Below are positions 55,101 to 64,000 of a stretch of DNA of 64,000 nucleotides, piece after piece. The notes below the pieces were generated by a model that saw nothing but the letters and a program-made list of their open reading frames with translations, had not been told where the DNA came from and made no database searches. Both the position numbers and the translations under genes were made by a program. Location of the stretch: positions 27,022,766 to 27,086,765 of the forward strand of contig OX387184.1 in NCBI GenBank assembly GCA_947561395.2. The letters run 5' to 3'. Position 1 is the first letter of the stretch. Every line of letters starts with the position of its first letter. The stretch is from Buxus sempervirens. Taxonomy: Eukaryota > Streptophyta > Magnoliopsida > Buxales > Buxaceae.

Positions 55101-58100
55101 AATTAACTAACTAGATCATTTTAAAATGACCAAAAAAATACTGATCTAATGGCACTTACATCTCCCTAAAGATACAAATACATAAAATCCTTATGGGAAC
55201 GTCATATTTATTATTCAGAGAAAGAGTAAGAGGAACCATATTGATTTCAAAGACTGGAACATTGGCAATTGTTAGTGTAAGCAACTACAGACGTGTTGAT
55301 ATGTCCTCTCATGCCCACAATTAATTACTTATGAGGAAATTATGAACATAAACTTCAGAAAAATAAACAGAGGTAGTTCTCCTGTGTTGTTAACCGCAGT
55401 TGAAATGCCAAATTTAGCCTTTTGGATCAACATTATTAAGGATCATTTTAAGTATATGTCAGGGGACAAAAATTAATTGAAATTGCATTTTCTGAAGATT
55501 TAATCTTACTGCCTTCTTGAAAGATGAAAGAAACAACAGACCAATTTTAAACAGGACTTAAAGATTATTTTTGTTCCTAGATCATTATAATCTCCAAGAT
55601 GACTCAAAGCAAAGCCCATGATGCAAAACAAAAGAGGGATGAGACAGGGTTGGGGAACTGGGTACTATTACACTGAGAAAAAAGGGCTGTGGGGTAGGGA
55701 GTGTAAGTTAGGGTCAACTGACCATAATGAGGGTATCGAGGAGATATAGGAATATAAGTATGCCACAGACCGAAAACAAAGAAAATAAAAGTGGAACATA
55801 ATTCTGGGTCATTTTTACCACAACCTCTGAGCTTGGATCCAGTCAAACCAACCAAATTGAGATCAACCTTAAACTGCAGAATACAGGACACTAACTCATA
55901 CCATGTTCACCAATAAAAAGACACATATATTAGGTTATTATTTTGATGACAAAGGCAGAGAAGCTCCTTTCCTTGTCCAATTACAGCTTGAAAGTAGAAG
56001 CTTCCATGTAAAAAGAAAAGTTCTAAGCCTAACAAGCAATACCAAAAGAGAGATTAAAAAGTTCACAATTAGAAAAAAAGAAAAAACCTCTGCTGGTAGA
56101 TGATTTTTATGCAATCTAATGCAAGAGAACTGGAAAGTCGCTCCACTAGTAAATAAGCCAAAAAAATTAATTTCAAATAGAAACTTCACTGCTGAACCAA
56201 GATAAGCAATTTCACCAAGAAAAAAAAAATAGTAGTTCCTACAACCAATGAATGCAATTTCGGTGAAATTTCACAGGTGCTAATGGAAAGTGGCACCAAA
56301 AGCATTTGGTTTTGGTGAACTGCTAGTTTCAGCTAAAAAAGGCAACTTAGGCCATTTTGTAAGTTACCTAAGTTGCCATTTTGGTGCTTTTGGTGACAAA
56401 AATTACTAAAAATAAAGAGGCTTGAATGCCATGGTTATTATTGAAATAATGTTTCAATATTAAAAAAATTACTATAAATAAAGTTTAAAAACCTGGAAAA
56501 AAATTAGGAAAATGCCATGGAAGCTTATAATGTGAGTTTGCTTGTCCAAATATGATTTAATTAATCAAATATTTAAATAATAATTTATTATTAGAAATTA
56601 TGAAAATTAGAAGATTTAGAAAATTCAAAAAAGATAATAAAAGTTTGTAAAGGTCTTAAGTCTATTTTTTATATTTTACAAATTTTTTTGCCTTCGTTAT
56701 AATTTTCTGAATTTTTTTATTTTTGGAATTTTCTCAACACAGAGGCTGGAATTGGCATATGTATAAGCGGTGTGCCAGTGAAACAGAACAAAAACCCAGG
56801 TAATACGACGTCAAAAATGACATGGCAGACCTTGGCAAGGGGATTAAATTAATACTTTTTTCTTTTGGTAAAAACTTTATTAGAGCAATAAATTATGTGT
56901 AGTACATTTAACAGCTTGGGGGCAATAACACATGTAAGAGCAAAAATGCCTTAGGCAATAATACAACAGAAATTTCCCAAAAGGTTTTGCACATTTGGTG
57001 TTGTGGGGGGGGGGATGTGGAGGAGGTTCTTATGGAGGGTCGGCATGGGCTTAGGTCATATGAATTGGAAACTCTTCCAGTTCAAAGCTTGGGGGATGCT
57101 TATGCATATGTGAGGGAAAATGATTTAGATGGCTGCTCCATAGCACAATAGGAATTTTCCATAAAGTTTTGTTTGGGGTGGAGGGCAGGCACCTATGGGT
57201 CCCGTAACTTAGCTAGTGGTTGTATCTTACCTACAGGCCCATAGTTCCTCTAGTCATTCTGTCTTACTACTTCTTCACCTTATCCACAAGAGATCTGTCC
57301 ACCAACAACAACCTCCGTAAGGGCTGTCGTCAAGGTAGAAGGAACTATTTCATTGTATAGAAATGGTCTTCCCATTCATCTGTTAACAAAAACCTATCCA
57401 TCTTTGAACTAAATTATCACACTCAGTTATTGGATACTTAGCCTTGCTCTCATATTTGTCTATACTGCCACATTTTTCCACTTTAATAGCCAAATTATTT
57501 AGATTCTCCAGGAAGCAAGAATCCCAATATATGTACTTTCTTTGCATGGTAGAAGGCTCCATTTTCACAGATTTGGTTTCTACAGCATAATATTCCAGTT
57601 GTACATTTGAACAATCATTCTCAATACATCATCCACGTGACTATAAGAGAATATTGTTCATGGATCAATTTTGATATTAATTTTGTTTAAACTGCTCAAT
57701 TTAATGACTTTTGTATCATCTCCTTAAAAATTGGATTGTGGAATTTCTTTCATCAATCACAACTGTGAGATATTTCCTAATCCCTAAAAGTTTGTCCCAA
57801 ATTCCATATCCATCCATTGTCCAACTCTAATATCTAAATGGAGGAGTTTGCTTATATAACATTGACAACACACTCCCAGGTCAAGCTCTGAAACAGAAAA
57901 ATGGAGTGTGCTTATACGGTTTCTTCAGAAGAAAGAATTTGCAGATATAATGTTCTCCAGAAAAAATGCAGAGATTCAATAAGAAAGACAGTTCTGTTCA
58001 TAATAAATGCGATAAGAAAGATGACTGTTAACAAAAGACCAGAATTTCCCACAAATCAATATTTGATTTATCTTAGATTTTTTTTTAATATGAGCTTTTA

Positions 58101-59041
58101 CAAGGAAGGCTGTGTTTGGGGAGAAAAGAAAAGAAAGCTAAAAAGGAAAAGAAGAGAAAAGAAAAGAAAAATATTGATTTTCTTTCCTTCGTTTAAACCA
58201 AACAAGAGAAGAGAAAATTTTAGCATTTTCTTTTCTTTTCTCCCCAAATCCAGGGTTCCAAACACAGCCGAAATTTTATAATGAAGAAGAACGTCCCCCA
58301 AAATTTCGTATTCTTAAGGTGCAAAATTTCATCAAAAATATATTGGCTATAACCACCAAAATTAAATTCAGTTCAGTTATTTTTTTTCTTTCAATATTTT
58401 AACTTCTAGACTTTGCCCTACCTCTTCGATGCTACTAGATTGTTCTAGAACACTTGTTCATAGACAACAAATATTTATAAGTTAAGAGGCTGGAGCAACA
58501 GTAAGTTCCGACCCCAGATATCTATGCCCCTTGTCCTTGCATTGTGTTGAATATACCAGGTTCTCATACATTCATAAAAGAGTGTGTCAACTAAATCATT
58601 AATTCCTTCTAATAGTACCAAGAAATAAATAAAGCACCATGATCACTTAGATAAAACGCAAGTAACCAGTTCATATTAAAACAAGATTCAAAAGCATAGA
58701 CATGCAAACTATGTGGAACCGATTGCTTGAAATTGAAGTTACAACCTTGGACCGGACAGCTACTGGAATGTCCTCAAGGATACTAGCTTTAGTATAGGTA
58801 CTCTCATACTGTAGCCTCAGATGACTTGTTATCTGCGACCTGATATCCTTACCAAGCTTGTTACGGTTCATATATTTTATTATATCTGCCATTTTATCTC
58901 GAAATCTCTCCGTATTAGAGCCTTTGACTATCAGAGCTGTCATGTTACCAATCAAATATGCCCCAAGTATCATGTCAAAGGAGATATAAATCATAATAAA
59001 TATCATTTCCCTGGTGTTCACTGCATGAATATCTCCATAAC
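43046..59041 (-). CDS. SKOR/GORK-type outward-rectifying K+ channel, C-terminal part
   Basis: Plasma-membrane Shaker-type K+ channel; SKOR loads K+ into xylem and GORK releases it from guard cells. Eight exons join in phase: 58746-59041, 54881-54961, 54695-54793, 52713-52934, 52066-52254, 51112-51187, 50475-50769 and 43046-43145 (1358 nt, 451 residues after the entry codon). In order: selectivity filter end GYGD, S6 (SFDMILGAYLIGNMTALIVK, with the DMI triplet of the outward-rectifying subfamily), C-linker, cyclic-nucleotide-binding fold (FFLPGELILEQGS, FGEVAVLCNIPQPYSVRV), then about six ankyrin repeats. The frame stops 33 codons into the last exon with no KHA domain, which SKOR and GORK normally carry. 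Exons for S1-S5 and the pore helix are not found up to 64000. Whether it is SKOR or GORK is unresolved. Confidence 0.9.
43150..47870. other. No recognisable feature (K+ channel last intron)
   Basis: About 4.7 kb of AT-rich intron. Short frames at 45611, 47083 and 47415-47765 show no family I recognise. No terminal repeats or tandem arrays stand out. Confidence 0.45.
47880..48250 (-). mobile_element. RTE-type LINE RT fragment
   Basis: The minus strand contains ANDVVLVDQTRKE (the FADD-type RT region, changed to AND), GFKVSWTxTECME-like wording and KSGLVG/REVCLEE, in the order found in plant RTE (BovB-like) reverse transcriptase. Frameshifts and stops throughout. Confidence 0.6.
48400..49670 (-). 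mobile_element. Ty1/copia solo LTR with perfect TSD
   Basis: 1271 bp from TGTTAG to CTAACA (perfect 6-bp inverted ends), flanked by identical pentamers TACCT at 48395-48399 and 49671-49675. Read on the minus strand it starts TGTTAGACATATATGCCCTC, a common copia LTR start. No internal domain, so a solo LTR. It sits in the 7.3-kb last intron of the K+ channel gene. Confidence 0.85.
49680..50465. other. No recognisable feature (K+ channel last intron)
   Basis: AT-rich intron between the solo LTR and the ankyrin exon. No transposon ends or coding segments identified. Confidence 0.5.
50475..50769 (-). CDS. K+ channel exon: ankyrin repeats
   Basis: Encodes KFGSSPLFEAVRAGHDRIAS, a degenerate AGCCLCKAVTDGNVDFLKRL repeat and RTPLHVAAAEGLHLVAKILI, all in SKOR order. 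Donor CAG|GTAAAA, phase 2. Confidence 0.95.
51112..51187 (-). CDS. K+ channel exon: ankyrin repeat
   Basis: 25 codons plus one base: HLAASRGYEDIVRFLIQHGA, NFNCI. Closes one repeat; the next residue Asp is split across the junction. Confidence 0.95.
51217..51555 (-). mobile_element. 5'-truncated L1 LINE with 19-bp TSD
   Basis: A 301-bp insert (51236-51536) flanked by a perfect 19-bp duplication, ATAATTTATATAAATATTT, at 51217-51235 and 51537-51555. The T run on the left is the poly-A tail of a minus-strand LINE. It encodes the C-terminal end LWRLTMGAVLWAVWKERNNR, IFEDKERSP and LLLHWAS, typical of plant L1 ORF2, and a stop. Its 3' end TATCGGTAATAGATATTATA matches the small insert at 35964. Confidence 0.9.
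52066..52254 (-). CDS. K+ channel exon: start of ankyrin domain
   Basis: 63 codons from GKDTDQRIKQLESDITYLIT, a short coiled helix, into the first ankyrin repeat NSAAYHGDLYHLKDLIKAGA, DPCKTDYDGRCAL. Confidence 0.95.
52713..52934 (-). CDS. K+ channel exon: CNBD second half
   Basis: 74 codons: GSEELIAELEPHCIFGEVAV, LCNIPQPYSVRVSELCRLLR, then the ILQLYFTDSRQILNNLLK helix. Acceptor TTGCAG, donor AAG|GTATTA. Confidence 0.95.
52988..53089. repeat. 102-bp hairpin with 44-bp perfect arms
   Basis: Arms 52988-53031 and 53046-53089 are exact inverse complements over 44 bases (TGTTACGATCCTAGATGTTA...). The 14-nt centre AAAGCCAAGGCTTA contains a further AAGCC/GGCTT pairing. Flanks are GATGA on both sides (52983-52987 and 53090-53094). 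It lies in the intron between two CNBD exons, 54 bp from exon 52713-52934. It has no coding capacity. Confidence 0.95.
53100..54690. other. No firm feature (K+ channel intron)
   Basis: AT-rich intron. A stretch at about 54080-54230 has a weak Pol III B-box-like word (GGGTTTGAGTC on the minus strand) and a repeated ACCATCAT, possibly a SINE relic, but I do not call it. Confidence 0.4.
54695..54793 (-). CDS. K+ channel exon: CNBD first half
   Basis: 33 codons containing LNEEFFLPGELILEQGSAVD and VYIVSHGCL, the beta-roll of the cyclic-nucleotide-binding homology domain. Phase 0 both sides. Confidence 0.95.
54881..54961 (-). CDS. K+ channel exon: C-linker to CNBD
   Basis: 27 codons: ISQTLHIETVQQVPLFKGCS, YEFLNQI. 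Matches the SKOR linker PLFKGCS. Acceptor GTTACAG, donor GTATGT. Confidence 0.95.
54970..56240. other. No recognisable feature (K+ channel intron)
   Basis: Open frames at 55604-55891 and 55903-56189 show no known domain. No transposon ends identified. Confidence 0.45.
56243..56806. mobile_element. Decayed hAT-like element
   Basis: The right end GCGGTGTGCCAGTGAAACAG then AACAAAAACCCAG resembles the right end of the MITE at 7625-8032. The left end CAATGAATGCAATTTCGG, then TGAAATTTCAC resembles its inverse. CG pairs are mostly replaced by TG/CA. An internal hairpin (GGCAACTTAGG...CCTAAGTTGCC) lies at about 56340-56382. No target duplication seen. Confidence 0.35.
58108..58269. mobile_element. 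162-bp MITE, GGCTGTGTTTGG termini
   Basis: Terminal inverted repeats GGCTGTGTTTGGGGAGAAAA and GGCTGTGTTTGGAACCCTGG; the inverted homology AGAAAAGAAAAG extends inward. Flanking trinucleotides GAA (58105-58107 and 58270-58272) match, suggesting a 3-bp duplication and a PIF/Harbinger-type MITE. It lies in the 3.8-kb intron before the S6 exon. Confidence 0.7.
58746..59041 (-). CDS. K+ channel exon: filter end, S6, C-linker
   Basis: Begins in phase with GT of the filter Gly codon, then YGDIHAVNTREMIFIMIYIS, the S6 helix, TERFRDKMADIIKYMNRNKL and LRLQYESTYTKASILEDIP. Acceptor CTGCAG, donor AAG|GTTGTA, phase 0 out. Confidence 0.95.
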
Positions 59042-59049
59042 CTGCAGAA

Positions 59050-60700
59050 AGGAGGAAAAAAAATTAGCTCCAAGGAAGCAGAGCCATTATAATTCATAAT
59101 TCTAGATCTACCCAGAGGTTCTCTGGAAAACAGTTCTTTAATCTACAATGCTTCGATGAAAAGTTTCTATAGTGAATTTACAATTTCAAATTACAAAACA
59201 AGACAGGAAATAGAGATGTCCAATGGCTCATAGGTGATACAAAAATAATGACACACACGTTGAAACCAAACTATCGATCTGGAAAAACGAAGTGTCTATA
59301 CGACATTTTGATGCAAGGAACCCAAAATATGTATTTCCCCTTTCTATTTTTTTTCTTTTTTGTTCCTTTTTTTTATGAATAACAAAAAAAGGATTTCCCA
59401 ATGTCACATGGCTAAAAAAGGGTATAATACATTACATGATACAAGGCATTAAAACACCTTCACCATTTAATGCCAAACAGAAGTAGTTCACATATTTGAC
59501 AATATAAAGAATATATAGGCATGCAAATTTAAAATAAGGTTGAAAAAATGGGTGCTTGTAAGTTCATTGAGTCATAGGATACCAACCAGTAAAAAATTAA
59601 ATGATTCAGAAACTTTAAATTTGGAAAGGCATCATTTTCTTTTCAAATTAATACATAATTTCATACGTTAATTGCACTTAGAAATTAAAACTAAAGTGAC
59701 AAGTCCCCATTCTTCCTGACTAATAACCTTAAATTTGAGCAAAACCTCATGGTTGTGAAATTGGGAAATAAACCATCCAAAAGTTTTGAAAATCAATATT
59801 GCTCCAAAAGTTTTGAAAATCAATATTGCTATATATGTTGACACCTAGGAGAAGGAGATGTACTGCTTGATATATCAAGGGAAATACATAAGATTACAAT
59901 GGATTTATATCTCCTTCCAGGGAAAGAAGATATATCACATAATATAGCAAGTGATATCGATATTTAAAACCATGAATAAATGATAATAGCTCATAACAAC
60001 CCTTGCACAGCTTTGGCGTAGAGATCATGAAGATGTTGAACCTTCATTGACAAAAGTCACCATCATCGATCAAAATGAGTCGTCATTGGACATCAAAAGT
60101 AAATATTTATGTTTTTAGTTGTGGAAGCTTCATAACAAGGCATGATCAAGTATTAACATAGAGAACCACATCCTGAGTATTAAAATGATCAATTAAACAT
60201 TCAGTATTTTTCTACTAAGACGAACCAAAATTCTATCTCCAAAGGCCACGGCGGCTCATAAATTTTGAATATGGGGATCAACTCTGATCACAATCTGTAA
60301 TGATTATTGAGAGATGTATCAAATAAATGCGCTCAAACTTCAAACCCCTGTATCCAAGCCCTTTTATGATTTTATCAGTTTTCTTTGTTTCTTTTCTTGT
60401 TGAGCTTGTTGTGTGAGTAGCCAAGCTGGATGTATCCACTATATACAAACTTGAGAAGCTCAACCAAATTGCTGATATCCAGCTCTCTTAAGTTCCCGCA
60501 AAACTAAGACCATAGAAAGAGAGATCCAGTACCAAAGATGATTCTCAAAATCTCTTTTCAATTAGTAATCCCCACCTTGACCAAATATTCTGGACATAAC
60601 CTCAGAATCTAAAACTACACCTATTCTAATATATTAAGCCAGAGAGATTCAATTTTTCCTTTATTTTCCTCACAAGCCTGATTAGTCATAGCTCCCTTTA
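59050..60700. other. No recognisable feature; no upstream channel exon
   Basis: Intron sequence upstream of the S6 exon. I looked on the minus strand for the pore segment preceding GYGD and for S1-S5 segments and found none. A short direct duplication of CCAAAAGTTTTGAAAATCAA occurs at about 59777-59827. Confidence 0.5.
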
Positions 60701-60710
60701 TAATCAAAAC

Positions 60711-61064
60711 CATGGTTTACAATTTTACTGGTATGCCAGTGAAATTTTGTTTTTTTTTCCTGGTTGCATGATACTGGGGGCTACAAACAATTTTCACTTT
60801 TTGCCCTGGCATGCTGCGAAACTTAACTTAGCCGCATGTCGTCAAAATCTGCTGGCCTACTGTGAAATATGGGGATTTCTTCCCCAGATTGGGGGAATTT
60901 TAGGGTGGCAGCCTGCCTGCAAAATTTGGCGAAATACACGCTAAATCTAGCGAAATTTCCCCAGATTTCTCCAGGATGGAGAAATTGTAGGGATTTTATT
61001 TTCCCTAGATTTGCCATCAGCATGCCCAGTGAAATTTCAGCAAAATCCGAAATTTCTAACCTTG
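60711..61064. mobile_element. hAT-like MITE with perfect 8-bp TSD
   Basis: 354 bp flanked by ATCAAAAC at 60703-60710 and 61065-61072. Ends are CATGGTTTACAATTTTACTG and, inverted, CAAGGTTAGAAATTTCGG. Subterminal GGTATGCCAGTGAAATTT and its inverted partner AAATTTCACTGGGCATGC match the family of the other GAAATTTC-rich elements here. No coding frame. Confidence 0.85.
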
Positions 61065-61074
61065 ATCAAAACCT

Positions 61075-62115
61075 CCCAAAAATAACCACAATTTTAAAGC
61101 AAATTTACATCTGTATGAGACTTTTTATCTTATGATTTTTCTTAGCGAATAAGGAATATGAGGCTTACATGTGTAAAATTCCTGAAGTTTCCTTTTTTAA
61201 TTATTTTCACTCCTTGACTTCACAAAGACATTTCCCAATCAAAAATCATTTAAAGGCGAATAACATCTAATCTGAATATATAAGTGCACACATAGGAATG
61301 CTCTCATCAAGATCTTCAAATAATATCCAATTTCATGAATATTAACACATATTCATTAAATCACCTCAAAAATATAATTCCATTAATTTCTTATGTTTCA
61401 GCATATTTTTTATTGAAATTATCTTTCCATCATTGTTATGACATTTTAATTTATGAATATTATGACCTTCCTGTCTTTAAAATTGCTTTCTTTTTGTTTT
61501 CTGGCAGTTTTTCTTTATAAATTATTTTTAAAAGTTCCTTCCATTTCCTTTCTGAAAGAACATCTATTCCTGCTCAACAAAAACATTTCTGATTTCTAAG
61601 CTCCTCTTATGTTTTCAATCAAACGACAGAGAAATACTGAACTGAAAGACCGCGTAAAGTATCAAAGCAATTGTAGGACAAAATAAAATACAATAAACAT
61701 GAAGAGTGAGGGATTATCGGTTACCAGTTCTTCCATTACTTTATAAACCACAAAATCCCCAGAAATTTCAGAAAAAAGGCACGAGGCAAGAATTTTGAGC
61801 CGCTTTTTGCAAGGTTTTGATTCCGATACATGTAGGAAAAAAGAAAAAGGAAAAAAGGTAAGAATCGCAGCCATTTGATGTGCATTCTGAAAAGCTGAAA
61901 TATATCTTGCGATACCGTAGCTTGAAAGAGAGCCCTAACAAAGCAACAGTCTTTTCGTCGTTGTTGAATCCGAAGGTCGCGGATTTTTAAAGGTTTTGTA
62001 ATCCAGTGGCACTGAGCAGAACCATGTTCAATAGACATTAAACTTTGCTACCTTTAACCTTCTATGCCAATGTGCGGTTGGATAAGAGCAAAGACCGTGC
62101 TGTGGAACCAGTGTG
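61075..62115. other. No recognisable feature
   Basis: AT-rich. A 100-codon minus-strand frame at 61736-62038 (starting MSIEHGSAQCHW) has no domain I recognise; it is not an N-terminal SKOR exon. Confidence 0.4.
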
Positions 62116-62121
62116 AATCAG

Positions 62122-62480
62122 GGGTGCAACTCGGTTCGCTTAAAACCGAGAACTGACCGAGGGTTAGCTTTCAGACCAACGGTTCGGTTTCCTTTTAAAA
62201 TCTGTGAAGCCATATTATCTTTGATTTGGTTTTGGGTAGATATTTTGATTAACCTGGGTCAGACCCAAAATGAGTCAAAATCTGGATTAAAAATAAAATT
62301 TTACATTGACACAAACTATATATATTAATATATAATATATATATGTTCAATTTGGTTTTCAGGTTTGAGTAATATGTTCTCCAGTTAGTTCAATTCGGTT
62401 TTAGGTCAATAGCTACAAACCTTGGTTTGGTCTTGGGTTGATGTACATTCAATTCCCTTTTGAATTACATACATGTACTA
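62122..62480. mobile_element. GGTTCGG-rich MITE fragment
   Basis: Starts CAGGGGTGCAACTCGGTTCG with GGTTCGGTTT and TTGGTTTTGGG words following. It is the same type as 39464 and 37489. The distal terminus is not evident. Confidence 0.4.
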
Positions 62481-62881
62481 CTACACATGACACCCACGTG
62501 CTTCTTTAGTTGAAATAGATGGGAATATATTTGGAGCCACCCCTTTCATATATGGCTTCAAATCATATGAAATTAAGAACTAATTAGATCGGCTTGAGTC
62601 AAGCCCATTTGAACCCTCTTCATGGATATCTATGCTAAACCAACATAAACCAACCTGGCCCCTACCCTACGGTCTTAGGAATGGTGAATGGGGACTAGGG
62701 ATAAATTTTGGCAAACCCTAACTTGCTACTCCTGACCCGGATGGCCATAGTATAAAGCATTAAAATATGAATATCTATGTATTAATCATCATTATCGTAA
62801 GCCCGTTTCCAAAAAGTAACGAATCTTCTTCATATGAATTAATAATATTTTTATTTGGGAAATGTGTATCTATATCTAATA

Positions 62882-63081
62882 CTAGGGGACTGCATGCGCT
62901 ACGCACATAGAAAACGACTATGGGCGCATTTAAAAAAACACCATATTTACATTCTATTCAATTTATTTAGTTATGCTGATGTGGCATAATTAACTTATAA
63001 AAAAGGGAAAAGCTGAGGGACAATTCAGGTATAGATTGTTAGGCTCGAATCTCCCATGTTCTCTTTATATTAGTATAGGGA
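62882..63081 (-). mobile_element. 200-bp Helitron-like element
   Basis: On the minus strand it runs from A|TCCCTATACTAATATAAAG to a TGTGCGTAGCGCATGC hairpin, then AGTCCCCTAG|T. TC start, CTAG end, a hairpin about 8 nt from the end and insertion between A and T are all Helitron hallmarks. It is too short to encode protein. Confidence 0.6.
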
Positions 63082-63639
63082 TATGTGAAAAATATATATT
63101 TTAATAGATTAAGATAAAAATATGTATTTTAATGGATTAAGATGGAGTCTCGGGTGGGTTCCTCCTCCTCCCCTTCCCAATCCTTGATTGCCCATAAGAA
63201 TTTTCTAACCAGGGAAATGACCTTGGTTGGGCTAGCTTTTAAAATAGATAAAAGTAGGGAAATTGGCTTTTAAGTGATACTTTTTAGAATAATTCAAATT
63301 CAGTCACCAAATTCTCGATAAATGAAAAATAATGATTCTTTTTGAAAACAATTGAAAACTAGTATCATTCCACTACTCATTGAAACATTTTTTTTTTCTA
63401 AAAATACCCTTAAAAGACTTTTAAACCTTTTGTAACAATAGTTTGTTATTACAAGTCTTTTTACAAGTTTTTGCGGGCATTTTTGGAAGAAAGTTCCTAT
63501 GAACAAAAAATGACACTAGTTCTCAAGTGTTTTAAAAAGGAATCACTATTTATCTGTTCTCACCAATTGGGCGACTCAATCTGAATTATTCTAAAAAATT
63601 GGCAATTAAAACCCATTTTCCCTAGGCAAGTCCATCATT

Positions 63640-64000
63640 GTTAGAGCCAGCAAAATGCGAACCGACCCAACGGGCCAACCCGAACTGACCTGATTTAAAC
63701 GGGTTTGGGTTGACCCGTTTATTAATTGGGTTGGGTGCGGGTTGGGGTTTCCCCAACCCACCAGTAATCGGGTCAACCCAATTATGACCCGGCAACCTGA
63801 CGGGTAACCCAATAAATAAAAAAAGCGGCAAAGTGTCCTGTCTCGACCCAATTAACCCCCCAACCCGACCCGAACCCGGTACAACCCAATCCAATTAACC
63901 CCCCCAACCTTATTTTAATCATATTTTTTGAAAAATAAAAAATAAAAAAATAATAAATGGGTTGGCGGGTTGGGTTTGGGTTGAGGGTTTTCCAACCCGA
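63640..64000. repeat. GGGTTGGGTT-rich sequence
   Basis: Dense CCAACCCGA/GGGTTGGGTT words in both orientations, giving high self-complementarity. Likely the end of a MITE of the GGTTCGG type that continues past the window edge. Confidence 0.45.

Noticed and set aside
57002-57012. G-run as a regulatory quadruplex
   Set aside because: A single homopolymer of about 11 G (and a C run near 52631); more likely a slippage tract.
61736-62038. First exon of the K+ channel gene
   Set aside because: The 100-codon frame shows no similarity to SKOR/GORK N-termini and has no phase-compatible link to the pore exon.

Overview
This is a flowering-plant nuclear genomic window. The two genes I can support have plant architecture: many short exons with GT-AG introns, one with a chloroplast transit peptide and one a plant Shaker K+ channel. 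The sequence between and inside them is AT-rich and full of plant transposable elements (Ty3/gypsy and Ty1/copia LTRs, L1 and RTE LINEs, an Au SINE, hAT elements, MITEs, Helitron ends). The species cannot be fixed from the sequence. There are no tRNA or rRNA genes, CRISPR arrays or bacterial features.

Gene 1, minus strand, 37135 to 4993, is a complete gene for plastid 2-C-methyl-D-erythritol 4-phosphate cytidylyltransferase (IspD/MCT, third enzyme of the MEP isoprenoid pathway). I reconstructed 11 exons with matching phases and GT-AG borders, giving 894 nt and 297 residues. The coding sequence is under 3% of a 32-kb gene because introns 2, 5, 6 and 7 are each 6.7 to 8.0 kb and filled with transposon debris. 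Gene 2, minus strand, from beyond or near the right edge down to 43046, is the C-terminal part of a SKOR/GORK-type outward-rectifying K+ channel: pore end, S6, C-linker, cyclic-nucleotide-binding domain and ankyrin repeats. Its pre-pore exons were not found in the window, and its reading frame stops right after the ankyrin repeats, with no KHA domain found. The two genes share a strand and are about 5.9 kb apart.

Layout. 1-1946: 5' LTR and broken gag of a Ty3/gypsy element (minus). 2.0-3.3 kb: decayed transposon-type coding region. 3.36-3.69 kb: minisatellite with a KpnI-like unit. 4.99-37.1 kb: IspD. Intron 7 holds nested LINEs, a hAT MITE, an Au SINE, a gypsy LTR end and a foldback MITE pair. 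Intron 6 holds a 5.7-kb palindrome made of two head-to-head copies of the 5' half of a BED/DUF659 hAT transposase gene. Intron 5 holds RTE and gypsy LTR remains. Intron 2 holds a 2.9-kb solo LTR and a dead Ty3/gypsy gag-pol fragment split by a hAT MITE. 37.3-43 kb: intergenic MITEs, Helitron-like elements and a copia LTR. 43.0-64 kb: K+ channel exons, whose introns carry a copia solo LTR with perfect target duplication, a truncated LINE with a 19-bp duplication, a 102-bp near-perfect hairpin, MITEs and a 200-bp Helitron-like element.

The most unusual structures are the 5.7-kb hAT-derived palindrome inside an essential metabolic gene, the 44-bp-arm perfect hairpin with TG...CA ends and a 5-bp flanking repeat, and the K+ channel without a KHA domain. 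I see no evidence of a new multi-gene system.
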